Shown here piece by piece: positions 47,828 to 58,690 of a stretch of DNA of 64,000 nucleotides; positions within the stretch are counted from its first letter, which is position 1; every line of letters begins with the position of its first letter. The notes under the pieces are model-generated. The model was given only the letters and a program-made list of their open reading frames with translations, did no database searches and was not told where the DNA came from. The position numbers and the translations under genes are program-made. The stretch covers positions 4,483,873 through 4,547,872 of the forward strand of contig OY288257.1 in assembly GCA_958450325.1 (NCBI GenBank), in the 5' to 3' direction. The DNA is from Agrostemma githago (lineage: Eukaryota > Streptophyta > Magnoliopsida > Caryophyllales > Caryophyllaceae).

Positions 47828-47878
47828 AACTTTGTTGGGATGGCAAAAAAAAAAAAAAAAAAAAAAAAACTTTGTTGG
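47828..47878 (+). mobile_element. Micro-retroposon: 6 bases plus poly(A) between target duplications
   Basis: AACTTTGTTGG occurs at 47828-47838 and again at 47868-47878. Between the copies are only GATGGC and a run of about 23 A. This looks like a LINE-machinery insertion truncated to the last bases of its template. The family of the template cannot be told. Confidence 0.8.
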
Positions 47879-49574
47879 AAATTAATTATGTTATTCAACA
47901 TAATTCATCTAGTACGTCTAAAAGCAACGGAGTACTTAAATTATTTGATTTGATTACGACTTTGTGCTGATGTTGCGTTTTAGATGATCATCAAATGAAA
48001 ATTAGAGTATAAATAGAGATCTAGTGGAAAATTGGAGAAACTTAATTAACACAAACCAAGAAATTACTATTTACAAAAATCACAATAGAAAATTTCACAA
48101 AAAATGCTCCGTATGATGTCACAAAAAAAGAAAGAAAATGTTCCGTATTTCATTTTATACGTAAAAGTGTTTAGCATTATAAAGTGATCACTTGAAATTT
48201 TTACCGATTTGATTTCTCCATAAACGGATCTTTTTTTATCATCGGACTCATATTAGACTAGAGTGGCGTTGGAATTTGCGGAAAATTTGTTGGATCAACT
48301 TTGTAATTTGGTCTCCCATAATTTACAGCTGCTAATGTATGTTGGCTATTACTAGGTTGAATAATTTTGGATCTAATTAATTAAATAGAAAATTAGTAGT
48401 AGCATTTCTTTGCGTAGAGATTAGAGAACAGCGCACTACATCACGAATGATAATCAAATCTCAACTTTTGATTAGAGTAAGAGAACTCTCTTACCACTTA
48501 AACTTAATCTATACAATTAGTAGTAGTAGTAATATTAAGAAAGGCATACCGACAGGAAACGTAGACGACAAGGGCAAAAAGTGAGCCACAAAGCCCATAC
48601 AAAGTCGGACCCAAAAGGTCCCAAACGGTTCCTTTGTCCATCTGCCGGGTTGCCCCACTTTCCTAGTTTTGTCGGCCATTCCTCTCTAGTTTCGCTTCTA
48701 CGTAGTATTATGCGTATTATTTTTGACTTATTCACTTGTAATTAAATAAACCATTTTAAATTAAAAGTCAACCTTAATGGCAACATTTATTTCATGCATT
48801 ATTATTACTGTTACTGTATGTAGTGTACGTGTAATTGCGTAACCTTTTCAGTAACACGGTGCAACCGCGCAAGGTTAGTTGTTACTCCGCCTAATTAACA
48901 CTGGACGAGTCGAGTTGCTAAAAAAAGTACTCCTACCCATTCATCTCAAACCCGCTTATTTGTTTACGTGTAAGGAACGTGAACTCGTCTCATATTTGTT
49001 TATCTGAATATAATCACTTTTTTTGATTTAAGAATAGAGATTTTGTTTAGTAATGACGCTTAATGTACTTAATTAAATAAGATAGATCGTCTTACCTTTT
49101 TGGTTGATGTAATGATTATTGTAAAATTAATGTATACTTTGCAATGGTTTTTTATCCAATAAAATTTTAAGGAATATGTACTAATAGTAAAAAAAATACT
49201 CCGTATGTTTAACTATTTAGGAGATCGTCGTAACTCATAAGATATACGGAATAAAACATGATGTACTATTTGGAAGCATTGAATTTGTTGATTGATATAA
49301 GGGTCACCCACTTTCTTGAGAATTGTTTCTTTCTTTTCAATGTAGGTTAATAATGAATTCCTTTATAATTACTTCTAATTAAAATTTTATTCAGAAAATT
49401 GTGTTCACTTAGTCGTACAATATTATAGTAAATGGGTGAGATTGTGAGAGATTCGAACCTAAAACTTATTTTCCACAATAATAATACCTAGACTAAGACG
49501 TCTATATATGGTAGTAAAGTATATCGGAGTGGAGTTTGTTACTAGTAATCCATTATAGGCGTTTGTTTATTCAT

Positions 49575-50615
49575 ATACTAGGTTAATACACGTGCAAAGT
49601 TGCACGGGTATATATAAAATACTTACGTAGGTATCATGTTTGGATATCACTTTAACAAAAAAATAATTTATTATATGGAAAAAATATACGATTAAAATCA
49701 ACTTGAATTATACACACATGAAAAATTAATGTAAAGATACATGTTTGACAGTTATCATGATATACACGTATCTCGTATGTTTGATACAATTATTCGTTGA
49801 GTAATTAGTCTTTTAACTTATGTTTTACGGAGTATAAAATAATGAAAAATTTACTTTTAGTAGAACTAACTTATACGAAAATCATAACCAAAAACATTTT
49901 AAGAAATTGCGAATAAAAAATAGACCTCTAATTGAAATTGTAACATTAAAATCAAAGTGTAACATTAAAAAATAAAGTGTGATTGTTATCTCGTAAATCA
50001 ATAAAAAAAATATTTTTTTTCAATACTAATATCATAGAAGTGGTGTAATAAGTTGCAATTTAAATATTCCAAATAAGTTTTTTTTTTTTCATTACTAAGT
50101 ATACTATCGATAGATGAAATATATACTAAAATCTTCATAACTAATATCCATTTTTTTTAAAATTCTTATTGATATACCCGTCCAATGTTATTTTAATCTG
50201 TCCAATTTTGTACGCTACTAACCTAGCTATTAAATAAAAATCATTTTCGACAATGTTTAATTTATGTTAGATTATTAGTATAAAAATAATTTAAATCGCA
50301 ATTAACATAATAAGTTGTTTGTCAACATATTTATATCTATAGTGTTTCCAAATATTTTAACCCGTGATAAATTATATTACCATCAAAATACTAAAAACTT
50401 GTGTCTTTGACATTTTAAGAGATGTACATACCAAAAATATCTTATTAATATAAAACTTTTGCTTAATATGGAGTATTATATCAGATTAATGGTTATTATA
50501 AATTTTATAATATTTTTATGATATAGATTAATATGAAAAGTAGGATGATTTAGGAATGTGCGTTTTGACGCCAAAAAATCATGTTTCGTTCTCTGTTTTA
50601 TTATATAGTATAGAT
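49575..50615. mobile_element. Putative non-autonomous element with GTGCAAAGTTGCAC end
   Basis: The left part reads ACTAGGTTAATACACGTGCA and contains the palindrome CGTGCAAAGTTGCACG (49591-49606). About 1 kb of AT-rich DNA follows, ending TTTTATTATATAGTATAGAT. In my general knowledge plant genomes carry many repeats with a GTGCA...TGCACGGG end and a TTATATAGTATAGAT end, but the superfamily is uncertain and no target duplication was found. Confidence 0.4.
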
Positions 50616-51540
50616 GTTCCTAATTAGTCCTAATAATGTTGGATTACATATGGACTGATCAAAGGTGGGCAGCTCGCCAGAATTTCACGGAAAGCAACAC
50701 TGTACTGTACTGATCAAAGTCTGAAACCTTTAATTAAATTGAAGATGCAAATTTAAATATAGCAATTGAAGTGTGAAAGCTAAGGGTGATAATATAGGAT
50801 GCATGGGTTTACATGCATGTGATTATTACTCATATTAGCACAACTAATTTAATTAGGAGTAGAATATATATGAATCATTAAAATCTTGGTATAGGCCTAA
50901 AAACCAATGAAACTAAAACAAACGGCCATTGGTTTTGTAGCTACCTGAATCAAAAAGGGACCCTTTTTTAAAAATTAAAAGGCCGGTTATTGGTCAAATT
51001 CACTTAGATTATCAATCAATTATGAAACTAATTAGTTATGCAAAAGCAAAATTGGGACGTCGACGTCAACTAATAACTAACGACTACATTTTATAGTTGT
51101 TTGAAACTAATTTTGTTCAATAGGGGAATTGAAAAATAATAAAAGAATGATTATGTCATGGGAAAAATTAGAAAAAAGTAATTAAGTTGGTGGAAGGTAA
51201 AAAAAGGAGTTAACAAAACAAGACCATAAGAGCTTAAGAGGTCTCTCGATAATAATATTAAGATTATTGAACGATTGTATCTTTAATTTATTTATTTATT
51301 GTATATTCATATTTATTATTCAAAACAAATTATTTCAGAAAAGGGATAAAATGACAGAATTATGTCGGATAATAATTACTCTAATTATACCGATAGAAAA
51401 CCTTGAATTGAACGTATAAATAAAGTCAGGTCGTTTAATTTATTCTTATTCTAATAGTAAAACGACCGGTAATATTTGAGATTTTGAGTACTTTAATGGC
51501 ATGCGTACACAACTACATGATATATATATAAAAAAAAAAA

Positions 51541-54366
51541 AGCGCTTTTGAGGATGAGGAAGTTCGAAGGGCGCTTTTCGATATGAACCCAAATAAAGCG
51601 CCCGGCCCCGATGGGTTGCATGCGATCTTCTACCAGAAGCATTGGGACATCGTGGGCCCAGATATATGTAGCTATGTCCGACAATGGTGGATTGAGGGGG
51701 GCAGCCTGAATGCAGTGAACGATACCTCGGTGGTACTTATACCGAAAGTGGCGAGCCCGAGGAAAATAACTGAGTATAGGCCTATTAGCCTGTGCAATGT
51801 GTTATATAAAATAATCTCGAAAACTCTTGCTAATAGGCTGAAACCGTTAATGAATTCGATTATAACGGAGGAACAGAGTGCTTTTACTTCAGGCCGGCTC
51901 ATCTCTGACAATGCTATTATTGCCTTCGAAGTGTTCCATGCTATGAAGAGGGGGGGTGAGGGTCGACATGGGAATATTGCACTTAAGCTTGATATGAGTA
52001 AGGCCTATGATAGAGTGGAATGGGACTTCCTCGATGCCATGATGAGAGCTATGGGGTTTGCGGAGGAGTGGATTAAGAGGGTCATGTGTTGTATTGGGTC
52101 AGTTTCCCATGCGTTTGTTATCAATGGGGAGTTGATTGGTCGTGTTATTCCGAGCCGGGGGTTGAGGCAAGGGGATCCAATCTCGCCTTACCTGTTTCTT
52201 TTCTGCGCCGACGCCTTCTCTTATCTCATAAGGCGGGCGGTTTTGGCCAAGCAGATCCACGGCATCCGCATTTGTCGGGGAGCCCCGACTATTTCTCACC
52301 TTTTTTTGCAGATGATAGTATTCTTTTTGCCAGGGCAACCTCGGATGAGTGCTAAAAAATTGCTAATATTGTTAGCCAGTATGAAGGAGCGTCGGGACAG
52401 AAAATTAATTATGCCAAGACGGAGGTTGTTTTTAGCAAAAAGGTGATGAATCAGATGCGCGAGACGGTGAGGAATATTATGGGAGTCCGTGAAGTTGATC
52501 GACATGAGAAGTATCTGGGATTACCTACCCTTATCGGGAGGTCTAAGAAGGCAATTTTTATGGGGTTGAAAGATAGGATGTGGAAAAAAATTAATGGGTG
52601 GAAGGAGAAATTGCTCTCTAAGCCCGGGAAAGAGATCCTAATTAAGGCCGTGGCCCAAGCTATACCCACTTATATGATGAGTATTTTCCTAATTCCAGAA
52701 GGTGTGATTAGCGAACTGCACCGGACCATGGCTAGGTTCTGGTGGGGTTCTACGGAGGCGAAGCGGAAACTCCATTGGATGTCTTGGGAAAAGCTGTGTC
52801 AACCTAAGGGGAAAGGTGGGATGGGTTTCCGTGATATGCGGGTCTTCAATCAGGCCCTCTTAGCAAAACAGATATGGCGCCTATACTGCTGCCCGAACAC
52901 TCTGGTGGCCCGGGTTTTGAAGGCTAGATATTTCAAACACTCGTCGGTGTTAGATGCTAGGCGGGGCCATGACCCTAGCTATTGTTGGCGGAGTATGTGG
53001 GGGTCAAAATCCTTGCTCTTGGAAGGCCTGAAGTGGAGGGTTGGGAACGGTGGGGACATAGGGGTTTGGTCAGAAGCGTGGCTTCCAGGCCCATCATCTG
53101 CAAGAATCCCAATCCCAAATTTGGAAGCTGATGGAAGTCTGCGAGTGGCTGACTTAATCAACCACAACTCATGTGAGTGGGATGTTGGTAGGCTCCGTGA
53201 GTTGTTTGTTGAGGATGATGTCCGTACTATCCTCGAGATTCCTCTCCCCATGTCGTGCAAGTCTGATTCCATGTTCTGGTGGCCATCGAAAGATGGTATT
53301 TTTTCGGTGCGCTCGGCTTACCAACTTGGTGTCCAGGGAGTAGGCTTCGGTGGACAGCTTTTGCTCCATGGAGGCAGTGAGAGACCGATATGGAAAATGA
53401 TGTGGAATCTTTGTATCCCCCCTAAGCTCGCCCATTTCGTCTGGCGGGCGTGTGCTGAGGTGTTGGGTGTCCGTAAGCGCCTGTTTGCACGCCACTGTGT
53501 TGATTCTCCTTGCTGTGGACTGTGCTTGGTTGAGGAGGAGTCGACCTCCCATGCGTTATGGGGTTGCGAGAAAACGAAATGGGTGTGGGTGGGCTCGGGT
53601 TTTGAGTCGGTTTTCCAGCAACAGAGCGGGACGGGTCAGTTTGTCGAAACATTACAGGATGTGTTGAATGATCTTGACTCAAATGAAAAGATTCGATTCC
53701 TTACGACGGCCTGGGTAGTGTGGACGATCAGGAATGCTATGTTGTTTGACGAAAATCCGACTCCCCCGACGATCATTAGCCAGGGAATGTTCCGCCTTGT
53801 CCACGATTATCGGAGTTACCAAGAAGCGGTGGCTAATGTCGCTGGGCAGGTCAAAGATGTTGGCGCAAATTGCTGGAAGAAGCCGGATGGGGGTGCTGTA
53901 AAGGTTAATGTTGACGCAGCTCTTGACCGTGAAGGTGAGGTTGGGATGGGGTTTGTTGTGAGGGATGAGGAGGGACGAGTGCTGATGGTGGGAAGTAAAA
54001 GGGTCCACGCGAGATGGGGACCGGAGATAGCAGAGGCCAAAGCCGCATGTTTTGGTTTGAGCAAGATTCTCGAGGCAGGGTACCAGACTATTATTTTGGA
54101 GAGTGACTCACTGAATGTGGTGCGAAATGTGCGACGTCGAGTTCGATGGAGGTCCCCCATTGGTTGCGTTTTCGACGATATTTGTTCCCTTCTTGATTGT
54201 TTTTCTTTGGCTTCTTGTTTGCATACGAAGCGTAGTGGTAATACGGTTGCACACTGGGTTGCTAGACTCTGCCCAGTTGTAGGCACCGAGGTTGTATTTG
54301 TGGACGATTTTCCGGCAACCGTTCTCGATTTGTCGGCGCTTGACTTAATATAATGAACTACGCTTT

Positions 54367-54406
<40 letters not shown>
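51541..54406 (+). mobile_element. 5'-truncated LINE with reverse transcriptase, RNase H and poly(A)
   Basis: This 2.87-kb non-LTR retrotransposon fragment is markedly GC-richer than its AT-rich flanks. It begins within ORF2 at the start of the reverse transcriptase (NKAPGPDGLHAIFYQKHW, then YRPISLCNVLYKIISK, LKLDMSKAYDRVEW, GLRQGDPISPYLF). The catalytic FADDSILF box is in a different frame because of a one-base change in a T-run near 52300, and an in-frame TAA at 52353 follows. From 52356 to 54353 the frame is open through the zinc-binding RVT domain and an RNase H (VNVDAAL, EIAEAKAACFG, ESDSLNVV, GNTVAHWVARL). The endonuclease is missing. A run of about 35 A ends the copy. No clear target duplication was seen: the left flank is itself (TA)n followed by A12. 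Confidence 0.93.
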
Positions 54407-54409
<3 letters not shown>

Positions 54410-55765
54410 GGTCATTTAAACCTTTTATCATGTGAACGTGCGGATATTGTTACCATTGGTTTGATTACAGAATATTATTGTATTGTTGTTGTTATTGTCG
54501 TGAAATTTACAGAGTGTTATCCGATCCATTATGATTATGATTATTACTCCGTATATTAATTATTATGAATTGATTTTACTTTTTGTCTCGTTCAAATGTA
54601 CATTTTTATATAATTTGTCATTAAGATTTTGATTAAAGATAAACAAATTATTGAATTAAGACAAAATAATTAAGTAATTATTATTACAAGTACGTCATTG
54701 TAAGACGAGAGTAGGTTTCCCGTAAGCTAAGACGTGAGTTGTACTCACCTTGTATATATGTAAGATTTATTAGAATATGATTATCGGAAGACGGTATAAT
54801 ATAGGATTTTGGATACATATGAATGACATACGATGATCAACCCACACGTATACAAATTAAAGTTGGTAGCTAGATTGGGGATCATGAGTAAGACTTTGTG
54901 TGATGGATCAGGGAAGACTATGAAAGCAAAGTAGTACATAATTAAATATAAGATTTGTTGAAATTAATATTTGGGTTAGCAAAAGAAAGGATACAAAATC
55001 TGATTCTACTGATCTGTGTTTCATACTTTCTACGTTCAAACTAGATCAGTGTATGCTAATTGCCTAATAGTGAGGGACAGCTCCTTGGATTGTAGTAGAG
55101 TAAGTCCTAATCCCTTTTTGTTTAATAAAATTGTTGGTTTGGTAGTACGGAGTATCTTTTTTGCTTTACTTTTGGTGTTTCAAGGGAAGTTGCTTATCAA
55201 GTTCCTTGTTCCATTAGTGCTTCATTCTCTAGTTTTTAGTTAGTAAAAAAGAAACACTGGTACAAAGAAAAATAATCCATGTGTACGTGCGTGTCTTAAA
55301 AGTTGGCGTAAGACAAAGTACATGTATAAATTCTTACTTGAGATTGTTTTAAGATATGATTATTCTAAGATCTCTTACATATATAAGAATAAGAGGATGT
55401 AACAATTTCGATCTTATGTAAGAAAGATCTCATATATATAATAATCATATTATGAGACCACATATTTTTTTTTTGAAGTGCAGATCAATTTCATTAATAA
55501 TAAATTATAAGGCATCTACAAACGATATCAAATTGAACTGAATGCATATTTGTAAAAAATAAATAAAGAACATCCTTGAGACGAAGATCGTTATTCGAAT
55601 AACACGTTTTTGCATAGCCTTCTATATATCGATGTTGATTGACACAGCCCTCCACAAAGGAATTTATGGATCCGATGGATCAATTGATGAGACGAATCTC
55701 CAAAAAGAGAGGGAAGAGTTATTATAATCTAAAGAAACGTCTTATTGGGAAAGAATCATTTTTAT

Positions 55766-56306
55766 TAGGGTTTTCTACGTGGTAAACCTATGTTTTTTGA
55801 AATTCTACGTGGTAACCCTTTACTTTCTTACTATATAGAAATACGACCCTTAGATTTATTTTCGTCAATTTGGTTTGTAAAGGGGTAATTAAGTGGGCAT
55901 TTAAAATAGTTTTTGTACAATGTTTTTTCTCTTTTCTTCACGTGATTTGCATCCAATTTTTTTTTAAAAGAAGACATTTAAAATGGTTAATCGAGGGATT
56001 AATTTTAAAATTTGCAATTTCGTAAGGTTGAATTACCATGTAGGAGGAATACACGAACATAAGTAACCCTCGTAAAAATTCATAATTTACTCTTCACTGC
56101 TTAATCATGGTTTAATCAATTATTTAACGAACAAATCTAACTTAATTAAAGTTAAGAGTCATGTCGTGGAGTATTAAGAAAATAGAGGGTTACCATATGT
56201 GTTTTTAAAAAAATAGAGGTTACCCCATGTGTTTTTAAAAAAGGAGGGTTATCAGGTAGAATTTCCAAAAATACAAGACCACGTAGAAAAATTCTTTTTA
56301 TCATCT
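55766..56306. mobile_element. Inverted-repeat element, about 540 bp
   Basis: The left end, TTTTCTACGTGGTAAACC followed by GAAATTCTACGTGGTAACCC, is matched in inverse at the right end around 56230-56306 (GGGTTATCAGGTAGAATTTCC, CCACGTAGAAAAA). The inverted ends are about 55 bp with mismatches. The right end also holds two tandem copies of an ATAGAGGTTACC-ATGTGTTTTTAAA segment. No confident target duplication was seen; the long ends suggest a MULE-like MITE. Confidence 0.6.
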
Positions 56307-57289
56307 TCAAATTTTCTGTTACACAACAATATAATATAAAATCATTATTCACTTTTCAATTCATCAAGACCGATAGCCCTTAAAATATTACTCCGCCCGA
56401 AATAAAATCTGAATATCAAGAAATATTGAAGAACCTGGGACGACTAATATGGGAGTAGTATACTGTATGCATGTCAAAATCAAAAAAAAGAAGTAGCTTT
56501 GAATAAGAGTTAGGAAACTTAGGATAAGAAGTACGGAGATGAGAAGAAATAAAGATGAGATGGTGAATGTGAATGTGAGTTGGTAAGTTTAATTTGAGTG
56601 GTACAAGCCCAACTTATTGTCCCAACCAAGAAATATATGTTGATGAGATGGAAACTGGGGACTAATAATAAGACAAGAAAAATGCAAGATGGACCAATGA
56701 AAACCCTTCTACCTGAAATACACCATTGTGGCCATGCCTTCAAGGGAACACAGCCATGCCTTCTTGGACACCTACTTCATAACACTAGACTGGCCCTGCC
56801 CTGCCCTGCTCCATCCTTCCAATTTTTGTTTTATACTCCCTTCTCCCTTCATTTGTTCCTGTGTACCTTTAATTAAAATATTATTCACAATTAGAGCCGA
56901 CAAATAATGAGATAACCCGAAAATCTGACACGAAATTAACGCTTTTGGATTGAGGCTTGATGACTCATTTATGTAAGTTGGTCGAGACGAACACGACACA
57001 AGATTTTTAATATAAATATGTTTACACTTTCCAAATATTGACATGACACGAAAATACGACATGAACCCGAGATGAAATTAATGGTTTGGGTTGAGGCTAA
57101 ATGACCCGTTTATATAAGTGAATCAAGCAAGCAACACGAACTTGACAATACACGAAACTTAAATAGGTCGCGTTTGGGTTGAGAGATTCGTGACCCATTT
57201 AACTATGACACGAACACGATCAACCCAATCTTTTTGTCAGGTCTACTCATAATGAATATATAAAATGCAAACAAAAAAATAAAACGGAG

Positions 57290-57400
57290 AGAATACTTCA
57301 TTTTCCATATTTGATTTTATTAAAGCCCGAAGGCAAATAAAATCAAATACTAGAGCCCGAAGGCAAATAAAATCGAATACTATGGAAAATGTAGTACTTC
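57290..57400. repeat. Hairpin-forming segment with duplicated AGCCCGAAGGCAAATAAAATC
   Basis: AGCCCGAAGGCAAATAAAATC occurs twice in tandem (about 57325 and 57354). The outer parts ATTTTCCATATTTGATTTTATT and AATAAAATCGAATACTATGGAAAAT are inverted copies, so the strand can fold on itself. It resembles a small MITE with an internal duplication. Confidence 0.65.
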
Positions 57401-58368
57401 ATGTAGTAGTAAAACTAAATGGTCGTTTGGTTGCCCTTTTAAATCATGGAAATAAAGTAGAACTTCCCATGAATTGATAAATTGATATGGTGTTTGCATT
57501 GGTTGCCCATTTCATGGGAATTGCAACTTTCCAGGATGGGGAAGTTGCTCACCTAGTTCCCCTTGGTATGTACAACTTTCTACTTGAATTAATTTCCCAT
57601 ATGGCAACCAAACAATATTTTCGTAATTCGCCCGTTATACAAATTCATGTGAATTTGAGTTCCTGGTAACTCCATCTTCCTATAATAAACCAAACGAGCC
57701 CTAAATCGACACATATAATCTGGGTCGATAAGGTAGTAGACCCAAATTCAAAACTCAATTGTATTCTCAGGATTTAAAGATAACGTGAAATTTTAATTGA
57801 TCTGACGTGATTTGACTCGACTCTTGATTCATCCAATGTTAATCCGACCGAGATAACCCTATCCAAAGCTTCAAAAGCACTTGACACTGCACATAATGGA
57901 CCTGCAGACTTGTTGCAAAGCTAGCTATCTTCTGATGAAGTGACTAATTAATATGACCTCAAAAAGCTCATGTTAATTCATACTAATATCATCACTCAAG
58001 TACTTAGATAGTTAGATTAACTACATGATTACTACTCTTGATTAAGAGGATGAAGCCGAGCGTATGTATCAAGTGTTGACCGTAATGTACTAATGTTATA
58101 CTAGTATGGAGTAGTATAAAGAGCAAGAAGGCAGTGCTGGAAATTAGAATCCGAGGTTGCTAGCCGGCCGCAGCTTGAGTTGTTTCTAAAGAGACAAAGC
58201 TTAGAAGATTTTTAATGAAACATTAAATAATGAGTTGGATCCTCATAGTTTGACTTGTTGGCCGATTTTACTACGTATATAAGATTGACATGTATGAGCG
58301 GAACTGCTTAATGTGGAGTGTCAATACTAATAGAATATAAACGGGTCTCAATCATCGCCTTAAGATTT

Positions 58369-58424
58369 TGGTTGAGATGGTTTGTTAACATGGTATCAGA
58401 GCCAGAGGTCACAAGTTCGCACCC
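58369..58424 (+). mobile_element. tRNA-like SINE head or LTR/PBS relic
   Basis: TGGTTGAGATGG (58369-58380) fits a pol III A box, and GTTCGCACCC (58415-58424) fits a B box. Their spacing is that of a tRNA gene. Between them lies TGGTATCAGAGCC (58391-58403), which is also the initiator-tRNA(Met) primer site of copia retrotransposons, preceded by AACA like an LTR end. Either a tRNA-derived SINE or an LTR-primer-site remnant explains this. It does not fold as a plain functional tRNA gene by eye. Confidence 0.5.
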
Positions 58425-58615
58425 TGGGCCTCAACCATTACCATGTGTGGGGCATTGGGCTAACATAGTACGTTCGAGATTTTCAGAATTTAAGTTTCTT
58501 GTGTACGTAAGTCATTCAGCTCATTGAAAGACAATAATGCATGAAACGCATTATTTCATCTTGATCTGCTCGGCAGGGCCACTCGGTAAGAGCATTCGGA
58601 CTGCTCGCCTCTTAC

Positions 58616-58690
58616 TCTCTCCAACCCACTATGATTTACGCACTTATTATTTTAATCTCTCACATTTAAATGAAAGTGGGTAAATATATA
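58616..58690. mobile_element. Truncated Stowaway-like relic
   Basis: CTCTCCAACCCACTATGATT and TTATTATTTTAATC-CTCACAT match the interior of the element at 48-137 closely. The right end has lost its GGAGGGAG terminus. Confidence 0.55.

Larger units (their letters stand above)
46045..51540. other. ACS promoter side and AT-rich intergenic DNA
   Basis: No further gene is supported. The stretch is very AT-rich and contains a MITE (46731-46964), a tiny retroposed insertion (47839-47867), a putative element at 49575-50615 and many copies of TACTCCGTA. Apparent frames are short and lack family features. Confidence 0.6.

Noticed and set aside
58369..58440. Functional tRNA gene
   Set aside because: A and B boxes are present, but no complete cloverleaf with a clear anticodon stem and acceptor stem could be formed by eye.
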